Shown here piece by piece: positions 26,201 through 38,006 of a stretch of DNA of 64,000 nt. Numbering within the stretch: the first letter of the stretch is position 1; the number at the start of each line of letters is the position of its first letter. Source of the DNA: Sva-07 sp963698435 (lineage in GTDB: Bacteria; Actinomycetota; Acidimicrobiia; Acidimicrobiales; Ilumatobacteraceae). The position numbers and the translations under genes were made by a program. Below the pieces are notes generated by a model. That model had not been told where the DNA came from. It saw only the letters and a list, made by a program, of their open reading frames with translations, and searched no databases. Location of the stretch: assembly GCA_963698435.1 (NCBI GenBank), contig CAVOQV010000005.1, forward strand, positions 310,001 to 374,000. The letters run 5' to 3'.

Positions 26201-28300
26201 ATGATGCGTGAACGGCTCATCCCACTGGCGGTGGCCACCACCGCCCTCCTGGTCGCCGCCTCGTGCAGCTCCGATGGCACATCGGAACCCACGACGTCGA
26301 GCGCTGCGGCGACGTCGACGCCCTCCGGCAGCGTGGCCACGACCGAGCCGCCCGGCACCACGACGCCGACGACCGTCGGGTCGCGCCCTCAGGGGTTCGC
26401 CTCGGCACACCTCGAGTTCTTCGGTGACTGCGACGCGTTGCTGAGCTACATGCAGACCGAGGCAGGCGAGCGGGTGACGGCGTGGGGCCTCGGCAACGGC
26501 GGCATCTACTACGGCGATGGACCCATGATCGAGGGAGACATGGCCGCCGCTGACGATGCCCAAACATCGGCGGAGGTGGCGCCGGGTGCGCCGGTTCAGG
26601 GCGAGGACTTCTCGGGGACGAACACGCAGGAGATCGGCGTCGACGAAGGCGACATCGTCGAGACCGACGGCGACTACGTCTACGTCGCCAACAGCGACGG
26701 TCTACGCATCGTGTCGGTGGCCTCTGCCGAAGTCGTCGCCGAGCCGGAACTTCCTCAGGGATCCCATCAGCTGCTGCTGGACGGCGATCGCCTGGTCGTG
26801 GCGACCTCGAGCTGGGGTGGTGCGCCGGACACGATCGTGTCGCTGCTCGACGTGAGCGACCCGACGAATCCACAGTTGCTGCGGCGTTCCCACCTCGAAG
26901 GCGGCGTGGTGGCCACCCGTTCGATCGACGGCATCGCTCGGCTGGTGATCACCACGTCCTTCGATCAGCGACTCCCCTTCGTTCAACCGAACCAGTTCGG
27001 TCTCGACGAGGAGTCGGCCCTCGAACGCAACAAGGAGATCATCGACGAGTCGACCGTCGAGGACTGGTTGCCTCGCTGGTTCGACGAGGATGCCGACGGC
27101 AACTTCGGGCCGATGTCGCAGGTGCTACCGTGCGAAACGGTTGCTGCGCCCACCGACTTCGCGGGCCTGGGCCTGACCTGGATCGGATCGATCGACGTCA
27201 ACGGGGACGGGACGCCGATCGGATCCGCCGGCATCGTGTCGACCGGCGACACGGTGTATGCCTCGACGAACAACCTGTATGTGGCGACGCAGAACTGGGA
27301 CTGGCGGTGGGGCGGCCCGGTACCGCTCGACACCGGCAGCGCCGCCCCCGACACGGCGCCCGACGAGGAGCCCGGTCCACCGCCGACGCTCATCCACCAG
27401 TTCAGCCTGGGCGAGGGCACCGGAGCGACCTACGTCGCCTCGGGCACGGTCGAGGGACGGCTGCTCAACCAGTTCGCGATGAGCGAGTTCGACGGCGACC
27501 TCCGCGTGGCGACCACGACCGACGACTGGGGCGGGTTCGGCGACCAGAGCGAGTCGACCGTGTTCGTCCTGCGACCCGAGGGCGACGAACTGCGACAGAT
27601 CTCGTCGATCGGCGGGTTGGGCAAAGACGAGCAGATCTACGCCGTTCGGTTCATCGACGATCTCGCCTACGTCGTGACGTTCCGCCAGATCGATCCGCTG
27701 TACGTGATCGACCTCAGCGATCCCGCCAACCCGGTCGAGGCCGGCGAGTTGAAGATCCCCGGCTACTCGGCCTACCTGCACCCGGTGGGCGACGGCCTGC
27801 TGCTCGGCGTGGGACAGGACGCCACGGACGACGGCCGGACGACGGGCACGCAACTCAGCTTGTTCGACGTCAGCGACCCCTCCGATCCGCAGCGCATCAG
27901 CACGTTGCCGATCGGCGGCTCCAGCGAGGTGGAGTGGGACCACAAGGCCTTCCTGTTCTGGGAGCCCGACGGGTCGATCGTGCTGCCGGTGTCACCAGGC
28001 TGGAACGACTGCGGTCCCGCGGACGACTGCCTGGCGAAATCCATCCTCGGTGCGAGCGGAGGCGCAGTCGTCGCCGAACTCGACGGTCGCGAGCTGGTCG
28101 CTCGGGGCACGATCACCCATTCGAGTCCGAGCCGTTCCGGCTGCTGGAACCCGCTCCAGCGTTCGATCGCCATCGGCGACGAGCTGGTCACGGTCGGCCT
28201 CGACCAGATGGTGTTCTCGGACCGCCAGAGTCTCGAGCCCCGCGAGTCGGTGAGCTGGGGCGACCCCGAGCAGTACGGCTGCGCCTGGTACTACGACTGA
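26201..28300 (+). CDS. Secreted beta-propeller domain lipoprotein
   Basis: A 699-residue exported protein. Lipobox LVAASC at about residue 22, then a Thr/Ser/Pro linker. The main part matches the bacterial beta-propeller-domain family (PF09826 type): GTNTQEIGVDEGDIVETDGDYVYVAN is its signature start, followed by repeated blades of the kind VSLLDVSDPTNPQLL, YVIDLSDPANPVEAGELKIPGYSAYLHPVGDGLLLGVG and LSLFDVSDPSDPQRI. Probably an extracytoplasmic binding or scaffold protein; no catalytic residues are apparent. It is convergent with the arylsulfotransferase-like gene. Confidence 0.85.
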   Translation: MMRERLIPLAVATTALLVAASCSSDGTSEPTTSSAAATSTPSGSVATTEPPGTTTPTTVGSRPQGFASAHLEFFGDCDALLSYMQTEAGERVTAWGLGNGGIYYGDGPMIEGDMAAADDAQTSAEVAPGAPVQGEDFSGTNTQEIGVDEGDIVETDGDYVYVANSDGLRIVSVASAEVVAEPELPQGSHQLLLDGDRLVVATSSWGGAPDTIVSLLDVSDPTNPQLLRRSHLEGGVVATRSIDGIARLVITTSFDQRLPFVQPNQFGLDEESALERNKEIIDESTVEDWLPRWFDEDADGNFGPMSQVLPCETVAAPTDFAGLGLTWIGSIDVNGDGTPIGSAGIVSTGDTVYASTNNLYVATQNWDWRWGGPVPLDTGSAAPDTAPDEEPGPPPTLIHQFSLGEGTGATYVASGTVEGRLLNQFAMSEFDGDLRVATTTDDWGGFGDQSESTVFVLRPEGDELRQISSIGGLGKDEQIYAVRFIDDLAYVVTFRQIDPLYVIDLSDPANPVEAGELKIPGYSAYLHPVGDGLLLGVGQDATDDGRTTGTQLSLFDVSDPSDPQRISTLPIGGSSEVEWDHKAFLFWEPDGSIVLPVSPGWNDCGPADDCLAKSILGASGGAVVAELDGRELVARGTITHSSPSRSGCWNPLQRSIAIGDELVTVGLDQMVFSDRQSLEPRESVSWGDPEQYGCAWYYD

Positions 28301-28340
28301 GTGCAGCGGGGTGCCAGCGCCTGCCGCGGTCGATCGCCGG

Positions 28341-31090
28341 TCACGGCTCGACGAGGGTTCCGCCGGTGGTCGCGCGCGCAGCTCATCGCCGGCGAACGTC
28401 ACTTTGGGGACCTTGATCGCGCGGAAGACGCCGACGTCCGAGGTGATCGACAGCAGTGTGTCGTCGGCGGCGTCGAGTTCGGTGAACATCGGCTGGAGCT
28501 GACCCCAGTTGACGAGCACCGACCCGTCAGCCGCGACGCGGGCACTGCCGAGCGCACCGCTGAGCAGTCCGGAAGGCTGGCGGATCTCGCGGGTCATCGT
28601 GGCGGTACCGGCGGCTTCGTCGATCCGATAGGCAACGACACGGGCGCTCTGGCCGATCATGGCGGTGCGATTGTCGTACACCGTCAAGATCTTGGTGCTC
28701 TCGTCGAATCGCGCATCGTGCTGGCGACGTGGGCCGCCCCACGGGTCACCGATGATCCTCAGTCGAGTGGCTCCGCCCAGGTTCGCAACGTAGCCCGGTG
28801 CGGCTGGATCGCTCGGCAGGCTGCCGAGAATCCAGTCGACGTCGCCGGTCGCCCGATCGACTCGGAACGCTGCGTCGAGGTGACGCGCCGAGAGGACGTA
28901 ATCGCCGTCCGACAGGCGTTGGGCGGAGTTGATGTGGATCAGGTCGACCTCGGCGGGTGTCACCGGATACCGCCCGAATCGTTGCGGGAACGTGGTCTCG
29001 GCCGGGGAGAAGTGATCCTTGGAGCTCCAACTCCACTCCCTGGAGCCATCCGGCTTGATCTCGACGATCTCGCCGTCGAGGACATTGTCGTTCACCTGCC
29101 CACCAGGCGAGCCGAACGGACCAGGGACCGAAAGCATGCCGGTCGTGTCGCCGACGCGGAACGAGTACGAGATGATCGTCCAACCGTTGCCGGGGCCCTC
29201 GATGAAGTCGTGGTGGTCGACCGGTGATCCCCGGTTGTCGTCCGTCCCCAGGGTGTCGGTGACGACCCCGTCGAGTCCGAACCCCCAGTGTTCCAGGTTG
29301 TCGTCAGCCGTTCCGAAGAACTGTGCCCGCGGCTGCGGCGACGCTGCAAGCCGGCCGTCGCGGAACGTCTGCAGGTTGATCAGTGCCTCGGTCGAACGCT
29401 TGTACCAGACCGGGGCACCACGTTCGTCGAAGATCACCGCATACGAGCCCCAGGGAGCGAGCGCGAGTGTGGTCATGATCCAGCCAGGCGGCGACGTGCC
29501 CGGGTTGGTCACGGTCAGCTCCGGGAAGTCGAACGGCAGGCAGCGGAAGAGGTAGCGCTTGACGGTCGTGCCGCGCTGCAACTCGACCGCGATCGACGAA
29601 TCGTCACTCGTCGAGATGCGGAAGTCGCCAGAGCCGACGGGAACGCCTCGCACGCGAGCGGTCACGCCGGGAAGCAGATCGAGATGGAGCGACAGCTCAT
29701 TGGTCCCCTGGATCGGACACTCGACGGCGTAGTCGACGTCGTCGATCCCGAACTCCGGATACGCGTACGAGCCATCGAACCGAAGCTGCTCGGCGAGAGA
29801 CCCGGCGGGCGCGGTGACGACTCCGAACAGATCGATGACCAGGTCGGTCGGCGCTGTGGAGAACACGCACACGCGGCCGTCGATGCCCAACTCGACGTTG
29901 ACGAGGTTGGTCGTCTCGACAACCGGCGAGAAGTTCAAGGACGACGTGGACGTCACCGGGCCGCCCTCGCATGGGAAGATCCGGACGTTGCCGGAACCGA
30001 CACCGTTGGTTGCGACGACGTTGAGTACCACCGCGGACGTCTCCGCATCGTCCGGTCGACCCGACACCGGAGCGAAAGAACGGACTTCGCCGGCCCCGAT
30101 CGGTGTGGTCCAGCCGCCCGTACCGTCACGGCTGTCGATGAGCCGTTCGCCGTCGAGCGGACCGAACGTCCCCGACGGCCCGAACGACGGTGCCGGCGCG
30201 TAGTAGCCGGTGACGTCGATGACGAAATGCGTGTCCATCAGCGCCTTGACGCACACCTCCCCCCGCGCCGCGCTGCCCTGACCGAGTCCGACGATCGCGG
30301 CGACGGCTCGATCCTCGACGGCGACCACGTTGAGGTTCGACGCGAGTGGCGCCGGACTGCCGCACGGGAATGCGACCAGCCAGCCCGGTGAGACGGCTTC
30401 GGTGGCGGTGAAGTTGATCACGGCCGACGTGGCGTTGTCCGGCACGAACTTCCCGCCGATCGGGACGTTCTGGATCGCGCCGGCGGGCAGGCGGTTCCGG
30501 GTGCCGTCGACCCGTGAATCCCATGCCCGAGCATTGACGATCGAGTTGTAGCGATCAGGACCTGGGCCCCACCAGCCGGCGAGATCGATCACCAGATCGC
30601 CACCGAGTTGGCTGTAGACGCAGACCCGACGTTGTGCATCGAGCCGGGCGACCACCAGGTTCGGCGTCGGGATTCCGGCACGAGCGTTGAGGTTGGACGT
30701 CTCCGGGCGGCCAGTGGCGCACGGGAACACGGTGAAGTACCCACGTTGAGCCGACAGCGCCGTGGTCGAGAGAGCGATCGCCTGCGCGTTCGCCGGCGCC
30801 ACGTCGGTTCCGATGGCAAGTTCGATCGTGCAGCCAGCGCCGATCGGTGTTCGGACACCTCCCGTGCCATCGCGCGTGTCGACCAGCCGCTGCGGGTTGA
30901 TCGCCCGGTAGCTCTCCAGTTCGACGTCGGGCGGCGAGGTCGCCGCCGGTGGCGCCACACACGAGATCCTGGCGAGCGGTGCTGCCGCTGCCGAGTCGGG
31001 TGGCCCCACGACGGACAGGGTGCAGCCGAACACCGCGAGCACGCCGACGATCGACGAGGCGCGGGCGATCACGCTTCGAAAGTATCCCAA
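28341..31090 (-). CDS. Arylsulfotransferase (ASST)-like surface protein with three N-terminal repeats; 3' end frameshifted
   Basis: About 915 residues. Signal peptide to about residue 38 (ending SAAAAPLA). Three tandem repeats of about 120 residues follow, each with RLVDTRDGTGG-like opening, a SNLN motif, VCVYS-like strand and DLVIDLAGW-like end; this repeat is common on actinobacterial surface proteins. The C-terminal half is an ASST/beta-propeller domain: APWGSYAVIFDERGAPVWYKR, SPVDHHDFIEGPG, WSWSSKDHF, DLIHINSAQRLSDGDYVLSARH and WGGPRRQHDAR. As sequenced, the frame runs on to 27992, antisense to the neighbouring gene. A two-base duplication in the CG run at 28371-28379 would explain this; without it the protein ends LRATTGGTLVEP at 28341. 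Confidence 0.75.
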
Positions 31091-31124
31091 CGTCGATCCG
31101 GTCCGCAGTCAGGCAACCTCAGAG

Positions 31125-31175
31125 CGTTGCGCACAGTGTCGGGTGTGGCGGTCCAACCGAATCCGCACACGAACG
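31125..31175. repeat. 52-bp intergenic palindrome family, copy 3 of 4 (51 bp)
   Basis: Diverged copy: begins CGTTGCGCACAG, ends CGCACACGAACG, with GGGTGTGGCGGTCCAACC in the middle. It lies between the start of the ASST-like gene and the 3' end of glnS. Confidence 0.75.
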
Positions 31176-31239
31176 TAGGGGCATGGTCCTCAGCCGGGAC
31201 GGGCGAGCAGAGGCAGCACCCCGGCACACGGCGCGGGTG

Positions 31240-32934
<1,695 letters not shown>

Positions 32935-33059
32935 GACGTCGACCAGTATGGACGGCCACACCTCGATCAGCGCAGACCGTTGCCGGCTTCGGCCACGCCG
33001 GGCTCCGCGTGTGATCTCCCGTCGGGAATTCGACACCCCGATCGGAGTACAACGGAGCC

Positions 33060-33788
33060 ATGACTCCACTCGAGATCGTCCAGCAGACGTCCCCGATCAT
33101 CAACCAGGCCGGCAACCGGTTCTACTTCGATGCCGACACGATGGCTCGTGGCAAGGAACTCGGCCTCGACGGTTTTCGCTTCTACTTCCTCGGTCGCGGC
33201 GGCGTGCTCGGCGATGTGGAGCCCGCGGTGATCGTCGCGGCGTTCGGGTACTTCAGCCCCGGAACCGTCGAGATGATCTGGGATTCGGCGAAGCAGATCA
33301 TGGCGCCGCGGGAGGCCGCCCACGAGTACCTCGCCTGCGCCGACCGATTCGGGATCGCCAAGCTCGACGGCCTCGATGTGCTCGACGGATTCAACGACGC
33401 CGCCGAGAAGGTCGTCGCCTCGGTCGACCGTTCCGCGTTGGCCCTGTTCGCGGGCATCGCTGCAGAGCCACTCCCCGACCACCCCGCAGCTCGCGCCTAC
33501 CGGAACGTGTGCATCCTGCGAGAACTTCGCGGCAGCATCCACCTGTTGGCGATCGTGGCCACCGGAGTGTCGCCACTGGTTGCCCACACCATCCGGCGTC
33601 CCGACGATGTCACGTCGTTCGGCTGGGAGTCCTCGCCCGACATCTCCGACAACGACCGCGCGCTCCTCGACATGGCCGACGAACTGACCGACCGGCTCCT
33701 CGTGCGCTCGATCGAGACGCTCGACGACGCCCAGCGCGAGGCGTTCGTCACCGGCGTCGAGATCATCGGCGCCCACCTCGACTGCTGA
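33060..33788 (+). CDS. SCO6745 family protein
   Basis: A 242-residue protein with the characteristic actinobacterial SCO6745-family features: an N-terminal helical region GKELGLDGFRFYFLGRGGVLGDV, then FGYFSPGTVEMIW, and a mixed helical C-terminus. The family is all-alpha and of unknown function, often near F420 or redox genes. The gene is divergent from glnS with 125 bases between them, and is followed by the second palindrome doublet. Confidence 0.75.
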   Translation: MTPLEIVQQTSPIINQAGNRFYFDADTMARGKELGLDGFRFYFLGRGGVLGDVEPAVIVAAFGYFSPGTVEMIWDSAKQIMAPREAAHEYLACADRFGIAKLDGLDVLDGFNDAAEKVVASVDRSALALFAGIAAEPLPDHPAARAYRNVCILRELRGSIHLLAIVATGVSPLVAHTIRRPDDVTSFGWESSPDISDNDRALLDMADELTDRLLVRSIETLDDAQREAFVTGVEIIGAHLDC

Positions 33789-33828
33789 CCGGCCGCCCGA
33801 CTGCCGACTCCCCGGACCCCGCCACCCC

Positions 33829-33931
33829 GCGATGAGCGAAACCGCCACATACGCGCCATTCGCTCATCGCATACCGGATCACCGCCCCAGCTATGAGCGA
33901 AACCGCCACATACGCGCCATTCGCTCATCGC
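33829..33931. repeat. Tandem doublet of the 42-bp palindrome, 61-bp period (inverted relative to 19533)
   Basis: Copies at 33829-33870 and 33890-33931. Each begins GCGATGAGCG (GCTATGAGCG in the second) and ends CGCTCATCGC with AAACCGCCACATACGCGCCATT between. Spacing of 61 bases and the 19-base linker ending GCCCCA match the other doublet read on the opposite strand. Confidence 0.9.
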
Positions 33932-33944
33932 AACTCAGGGCCCG

Positions 33945-33976
33945 AAACGGAAAGAGACCCTCCGGGGAGGGCCTCT
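33945..33976 (-). terminator. Hairpin terminator at the distal att site
   Basis: AGAGACCCTCC and GGAGGGCCTCT pair around CGGG... with an A-rich stretch on the plus-strand left side, a U-tract when read on the minus strand. It resembles the terminator after tRNA-Glu at 41151-41182 and probably served the original tRNA gene before insertion. Confidence 0.7.
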
Positions 33977-34000
33977 GACCTGGGTGTTCTGAACAATCTG

Positions 34001-34046
34001 CTTGGCAGCCCGTACGGGATTCGAACCCGTGCCGCCACCTTGAGAG
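34001..34046. repeat. Attachment-site repeat, distal end of the integrated element
   Basis: A 46-bp sequence identical to 41196-41241, made of the 3' half of tRNA-Glu (anticodon-stem 3' side, T arm, acceptor, CCA) on the minus strand. The tRNA 5' half is absent here, so this is not a tRNA gene but the far att site. Confidence 0.92.
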
Positions 34047-34414
34047 AGCGATCAGATCAGTCCGGCCAGTGTCGCCCAGTGCCATGCCGTATGGCTTGAG
34101 CAGGACGAATTCTACCATCGCGTCCGTCGAGTACCGGGCCGTTCCGGCCAGTCACCGCTGCATTCATGGGCAAACCCATGGGCAAGTTGCCGACGGCGAG
34201 TTCCCACGGCGTATGCGCAGCGGGATCATGCGCTACCGATGTGGACGCCATCGGCGACCGACTTCGCCGGTTACCGGGCTCGGGCGGCTTGATGGTTGGG
34301 CACTGGGTGATGGATGGGTTCGCCACGATCCGCCCGTGTCTGACTGCAGTACCCAGCGGTAGGTGGCCCCACAGCCGGGGCACGGGTCCGCTCCTACCGT
34401 TGGGCTACTGCCTG
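34047..34414. other. Non-coding element end with repeated CATGGGCAA motifs
   Basis: No convincing gene. The sequence CATGGGCAA occurs at 34165 and 34178, and twice more at 41121 and 41132 near the other end of the element. Such paired short direct repeats near both att sites resemble arm-type integrase binding sites. Confidence 0.5.
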
Positions 34415-34933
34415 CTATTGACCTCGCTTGACGAGATTGACGTCTGGTCCGTTGGGCTTGAAAGCAGCCTGGACGTTCCACAGCTGGCCATCGGGCTCTT
34501 CAACCGTGCCGGTCAGGTGGAACCCGCCTGAGCTGGCGCGGACGTTACCGGTGCCCGTCGCTATCACGGGCCAAGCCGCAGGGTCGCCGCAAACCACTTC
34601 GGCAGGTCCGAGTGGAGCGACGATCACGGGAACGTCGTCATCTTGGAGAACTCCGTTCACTCTGCCATTGGGGGTGAAGACCAGCTGTTCAACGCCAGCC
34701 CCCGCCGGGATCCCATTGCAGGCATCCGCGATCGAGTTGACGTTGGCAAACACCACCAGTCCGTCCTCGAAGTCGGGCACGAACGAGAACCCTGGGCTGT
34801 CGAATCGCTCGACGATTCCTGCCGATGACGGTCCGTTGCCGATGTCGGCCGCGGCCGGAGTGCCGCTCGCCGTTCCGATCGCTCCGAGCGACACCCCGAC
34901 CACAGCTGCGAGTGCAGTTCTGCGCCTCTTCAT
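34415..34933 (-). CDS. Small secreted protein A of the island
   Basis: A 172-residue exported protein. MKRRRTALAAVVGVSLGAIGTASGTPAAA is a Sec signal with cleavage after about residue 29. The mature part is acidic with two Cys (DACNGIPAG and EVVCGDP), likely one disulfide, and beta-rich: LVVFANVNSI, PVIVAPLGPAEVVC, FHLTGTVEEPDGQLWNVQAAF. No family recognised. The layout of strands and Cys is similar to the secreted protein at 38100. The gene is divergent from the SARP-like regulator, with the phased operator between them. Confidence 0.75.
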   Translation of the reverse strand: MKRRRTALAAVVGVSLGAIGTASGTPAAADIGNGPSSAGIVERFDSPGFSFVPDFEDGLVVFANVNSIADACNGIPAGAGVEQLVFTPNGRVNGVLQDDDVPVIVAPLGPAEVVCGDPAAWPVIATGTGNVRASSGGFHLTGTVEEPDGQLWNVQAAFKPNGPDVNLVKRGQ

Positions 34934-35009
34934 GATGATCACCAGTTCCCTTCGTTCGGGGCGGACGTCGTCCGTCCTTGGTTCGTTGCAGGAAGCCAGC
35001 CTCGCCACC

Positions 35010-35031
35010 CTCGATAACGTCCCGATAACCC
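35010..35031. promoter_or_regulatory. Phased operator 1 (GATAAC x2, 11-bp period)
   Basis: GATAAC at 35013-35018 and 35024-35029, exactly 11 bases apart, in the divergent promoter region of secreted protein A and the SARP-like regulator. It lies eight bases before the regulator's TAGCAT box, the spacing typical of SARP binding sites. Nineteen of 21 positions match the inverted site at 37986-38006. Confidence 0.7.
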
Positions 35032-35037
35032 GTGACC

Positions 35038-35043
35038 TAGCAT
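35038..35043 (+). promoter_or_regulatory. -10 box of the SARP-like regulator gene
   Basis: TAGCAT, eight bases before ATG 35052 and eight bases after the second GATAAC. Confidence 0.5.
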
Positions 35044-35051
35044 CGGGGTCG

Positions 35052-37955
35052 ATGGACGCAGTGACGAGTCCGGAGGCTGCCCCGACGACTGGGACGGTGC
35101 TGTGCGAGTTGGGGCCCCTCGGCGTCGAGACAAACGGTGTCTGGTCTCCGGTGCGTGGAACAAGGACGTCAACGGTGCTTGCTGCACTGATGTTGGGAGC
35201 CCGCTCCGGTGTCACAACCGAGGAACTGGCGGAGATGGTGTGGCCATCCCCGCACCAACCTGCTACCGCTCGTCAGTCCCTTGCGAACATCGTGCTGCGA
35301 ATGCGAAGCACGTTCGGTTCGTCGTTCATCGAGTCCACGGGGCGTGGATACCGCATCGGCGATCATGTGCAGTCGGACCGCGAGCGGTTCCTCGCTGGGA
35401 TCCGCACGGCCGAAGAGGTCGTCGTTGGTACGCCCGATCGCGCCCTGGAACTGGTGGAGCGGGTCCTCGGACGGTGGCGAGGTGAACCCTGGGCCGGACT
35501 CGAACGACCGGACGGTGTCGAGGCAGACCGCGCCCGTCTGCTCCAGGTCCGCACCGCAGCCATACGGATCCGAGCGACCGCCTTGATCGCGCTCCACCGG
35601 CGAAACGCCAGCTTGGGTGATCTACGCGAGCTGCTCCACATCGATCCGTACGACGAGTTCGCCCGTTATCACCTCGTGCAGGTGCTGACCGACACCGGTC
35701 AGCGGGCGGAGGCCCTCCGCACGATCCGCGAGGCGCATCGCCTGTTCTCGGAGCGTGGACTCTTGCTCGACGGAGCGCTCAGCGACATCGAGCAACGGTT
35801 GCTGAGCGCAGAGTTCGCGTCCGGGACCGAGGCCGAACCGTTGCCCCGGCACGCCGGGGACTTCGTGGGCCGACATCGTGAGATCGAGGCGATCGCCGGC
35901 CTGGTTCGAGGCAGTCGGTTGGTGACCGTTCACGGTCCCGGCGGTTCGGGCAAGACGCGTCTCGCTGTCCAGGTCGCCTCTGCGATGGTGGATTCCTCAA
36001 GCGCGGGGTTCGTCGCGCTGGCCAACACGAGCTCGCCACAACAAGTCGAACTCGCGTTCGCGCGAGGACTCGGTTTGCCGCCGAACAGGCTCGACGGACT
36101 GGACTTGGCCGAGCGGCGCGCAGCTCTGGCGAACGTGGCGGCTTCGTCGGTTGGTGTGTTGGTCGTTGACAACTGTGAGCACGTCCTCGCCGACGTTCGA
36201 ACGATCGTTGGCGAGTTGCTCGCCGCGCCTGGACGTCTGCGCATTCTCGCCACATCTCGTGTTCTGCTCGAACTCGCCGATGAGTACCGATACCCGATTC
36301 CGGAATTCACCGACGGTGTCGAGCTGTTTCGACGGCGGTCGGCGCAGCACGGCGCTCACGTCGAGTCCTCCGAGCGCGTCGACCTGGTCGCCGAGATCTG
36401 CGACCTGGTGCACCACCTTCCGCTCGCGATCGAGATCGCAGCCGCTCAGACTCCGTACCGAACGCTCGACGAGATCGCCGGCGAACTCGGACAAGGGGTC
36501 GTGCACCGAGATGCGACCCAACCCGAGAGCCGGCACGAGACCATGAGCGCTGCGATCCGTTGGAGTCACGAGCTGCTCGACTCGGAAACGGCTGACGCCT
36601 TCGTGCGACTCGGAACGTTCGAGTCGCCGTTCGAGCGAGCCGATGCGCACGCCGTGATCGAATCGGACGAGACGAGCACCGTTCTCGACGCTCTCGTTCG
36701 CAGCACACTCGTCGAACGAAGTGATCGTGACGGGCACAGCTCGTATCGACTGGCTGTCCCGGTGCAGCAGTACTGCGCAGCTGAACTCGCCCGGCAGGGC
36801 GTCACGACCGACCTCGCGATCAGCTACGCCGACTGGCTTCTCGAGTTCACGGACCGGCCGTACGGCGACGTGTGGTGGAGCTTCTCTGCCATCGACGAAA
36901 TCGGCGTCCGTCTGCCCCATGCTCTCTCAGCCGTCGACGCGCTCAGCACTGCCGGACGTATCAACGACGCCACGCGGCTGGCGAGCCGGCTCGGTGGTGC
37001 CGCACTGCTCTGTGGGTACACCGACGAGCTGATCGACATCCTGGCCGGGCTGTGGCCCGCCAGCGACGACGCCGAGGCCACCGCGGACGCGCTCCTCGCA
37101 GTGGTGCTCTGCGCCGACGTGGCGCGCCGTCCGGAGTTCGGTCCGGCGCTGGGCCTGCTTGCAGCGATGGACGGAGAAGCGGGTGATCGACACCGGGTGT
37201 TCGTCCATTGTCTTCACTCGCTGTTGCTCATGATGGCCGCTCGACTGACCGACGAGAACTACGCGCCGGCGCTGGACGAGCTCCGACGAGCTCGAGAATG
37301 CTCGAACGAGCTGGCATCTCCCATCAGCCGAGCACACGTCGAGAAGTGGGAATCCGGAATTCACCTCTTCACAGGCGAATGGGCTGCAGCGGAGGCCGCC
37401 GCACGCCGCGCTCTCGACGAAGCGCCCGGCACCCTCATGGATCTCAGTGCAACAGTGAGTCTCTGCCACGCCCGGCTCCAACTCGGCGACGCCGACACGG
37501 CGCTCCGGTATGCGAGCAGCCACCCCCACCGCAACACCGACACCGCATTCGGAGACCGCCTCGGCATGGTCGCAGCAATCGCGCGAATCCAACGCGGGGA
37601 CGTCGATCTGGGCCTGGCCGAGATCTCCGCGATCCATCAGAAGACCCAGCGAATGCCCTGGGCCGTCCAGCGGGACGACCTCGCCATTGCCATCGCCTAC
37701 ATCGCCCACCTCCTCGGCCACGACGACCTCACGCTCCAGATCCTCGACACTGGGCTCGTCGGATTCGGGCCGTGGACCGGCCACCTGATTCCCGCGATCT
37801 GCCGAGATCTCCACATACCGCTCACCGGGCGATCCACTGATGTCGAAACCCACAGAGGCGGCGGCCATCTCGGTGCCACCACCGATCGAATACTTGGCGA
37901 ACTCCAGCAGCGGACCGAGGTGTCAGGAGTCTTGTCGTCGAGCACGACGATCTAA
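35052..37955 (+). CDS. SARP/AfsR-like transcriptional regulator (winged helix-BTAD-ATPase)
   Basis: A 967-residue cytoplasmic regulator. Residues about 15-100 are an OmpR-type winged helix (GVTTEELAEMVWPSPHQPATARQSLANIVLRMRS, then GRGYRIG). About 105-250 is a bacterial transcriptional activation domain (LLHIDPYDEFARYHLVQVLTDTGQRAEALRTI). An NTPase follows: FVGRHREIEAI, Walker A GPGGSGKT at 295-302, Walker B VLVVDNCEH near 369-376, and sensor ILATSR. The remainder is TPR-like. This is the architecture of AfsR and related activators, where ATP-dependent oligomerisation drives binding to 11-bp-phased direct repeats. Such repeats lie in its own promoter and upstream of the next gene. ATG 35052 is chosen over upstream starts because of the TAGCAT box and the domain boundary. 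Confidence 0.88.
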   Translation: MDAVTSPEAAPTTGTVLCELGPLGVETNGVWSPVRGTRTSTVLAALMLGARSGVTTEELAEMVWPSPHQPATARQSLANIVLRMRSTFGSSFIESTGRGYRIGDHVQSDRERFLAGIRTAEEVVVGTPDRALELVERVLGRWRGEPWAGLERPDGVEADRARLLQVRTAAIRIRATALIALHRRNASLGDLRELLHIDPYDEFARYHLVQVLTDTGQRAEALRTIREAHRLFSERGLLLDGALSDIEQRLLSAEFASGTEAEPLPRHAGDFVGRHREIEAIAGLVRGSRLVTVHGPGGSGKTRLAVQVASAMVDSSSAGFVALANTSSPQQVELAFARGLGLPPNRLDGLDLAERRAALANVAASSVGVLVVDNCEHVLADVRTIVGELLAAPGRLRILATSRVLLELADEYRYPIPEFTDGVELFRRRSAQHGAHVESSERVDLVAEICDLVHHLPLAIEIAAAQTPYRTLDEIAGELGQGVVHRDATQPESRHETMSAAIRWSHELLDSETADAFVRLGTFESPFERADAHAVIESDETSTVLDALVRSTLVERSDRDGHSSYRLAVPVQQYCAAELARQGVTTDLAISYADWLLEFTDRPYGDVWWSFSAIDEIGVRLPHALSAVDALSTAGRINDATRLASRLGGAALLCGYTDELIDILAGLWPASDDAEATADALLAVVLCADVARRPEFGPALGLLAAMDGEAGDRHRVFVHCLHSLLLMMAARLTDENYAPALDELRRARECSNELASPISRAHVEKWESGIHLFTGEWAAAEAAARRALDEAPGTLMDLSATVSLCHARLQLGDADTALRYASSHPHRNTDTAFGDRLGMVAAIARIQRGDVDLGLAEISAIHQKTQRMPWAVQRDDLAIAIAYIAHLLGHDDLTLQILDTGLVGFGPWTGHLIPAICRDLHIPLTGRSTDVETHRGGGHLGATTDRILGELQQRTEVSGVLSSSTTI

Positions 37956-37985
37956 CCTGGCGAGTCGTTGCCGAGCCGTGCGGTC

Positions 37986-38006
37986 GTTATCGCGCCGTTA
38001 TCGAGG
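37986..38006. promoter_or_regulatory. Phased operator 2 (GTTATC x2, 11-bp period)
   Basis: GTTATC at 37986-37991 and 37997-38002, 11 bases apart, followed by GAGG. It is the inverted equivalent of operator 1 and lies about 95 bases before the start of secreted protein B. In the sense direction of each secreted-protein gene the site has the same orientation. Confidence 0.68.

Noticed and set aside
27992..28340. Antisense C-terminal extension of the ASST-like protein over the beta-propeller gene
   Set aside because: Composition is that of a shadow frame, and a two-base duplication in the CG run gives a reasonable end at 28341.
34001..34046. A second tRNA-Glu gene
   Set aside because: Only the 3' half is present; the anticodon and D arm are absent. 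It is the distal att site.
34233..34481. Possible zinc-ribbon protein with CPGCGATYRW on the minus strand
   Set aside because: Only one Cys pair, no ribosome-binding site, and overlap with the end of secreted protein A; composition does not look coding.
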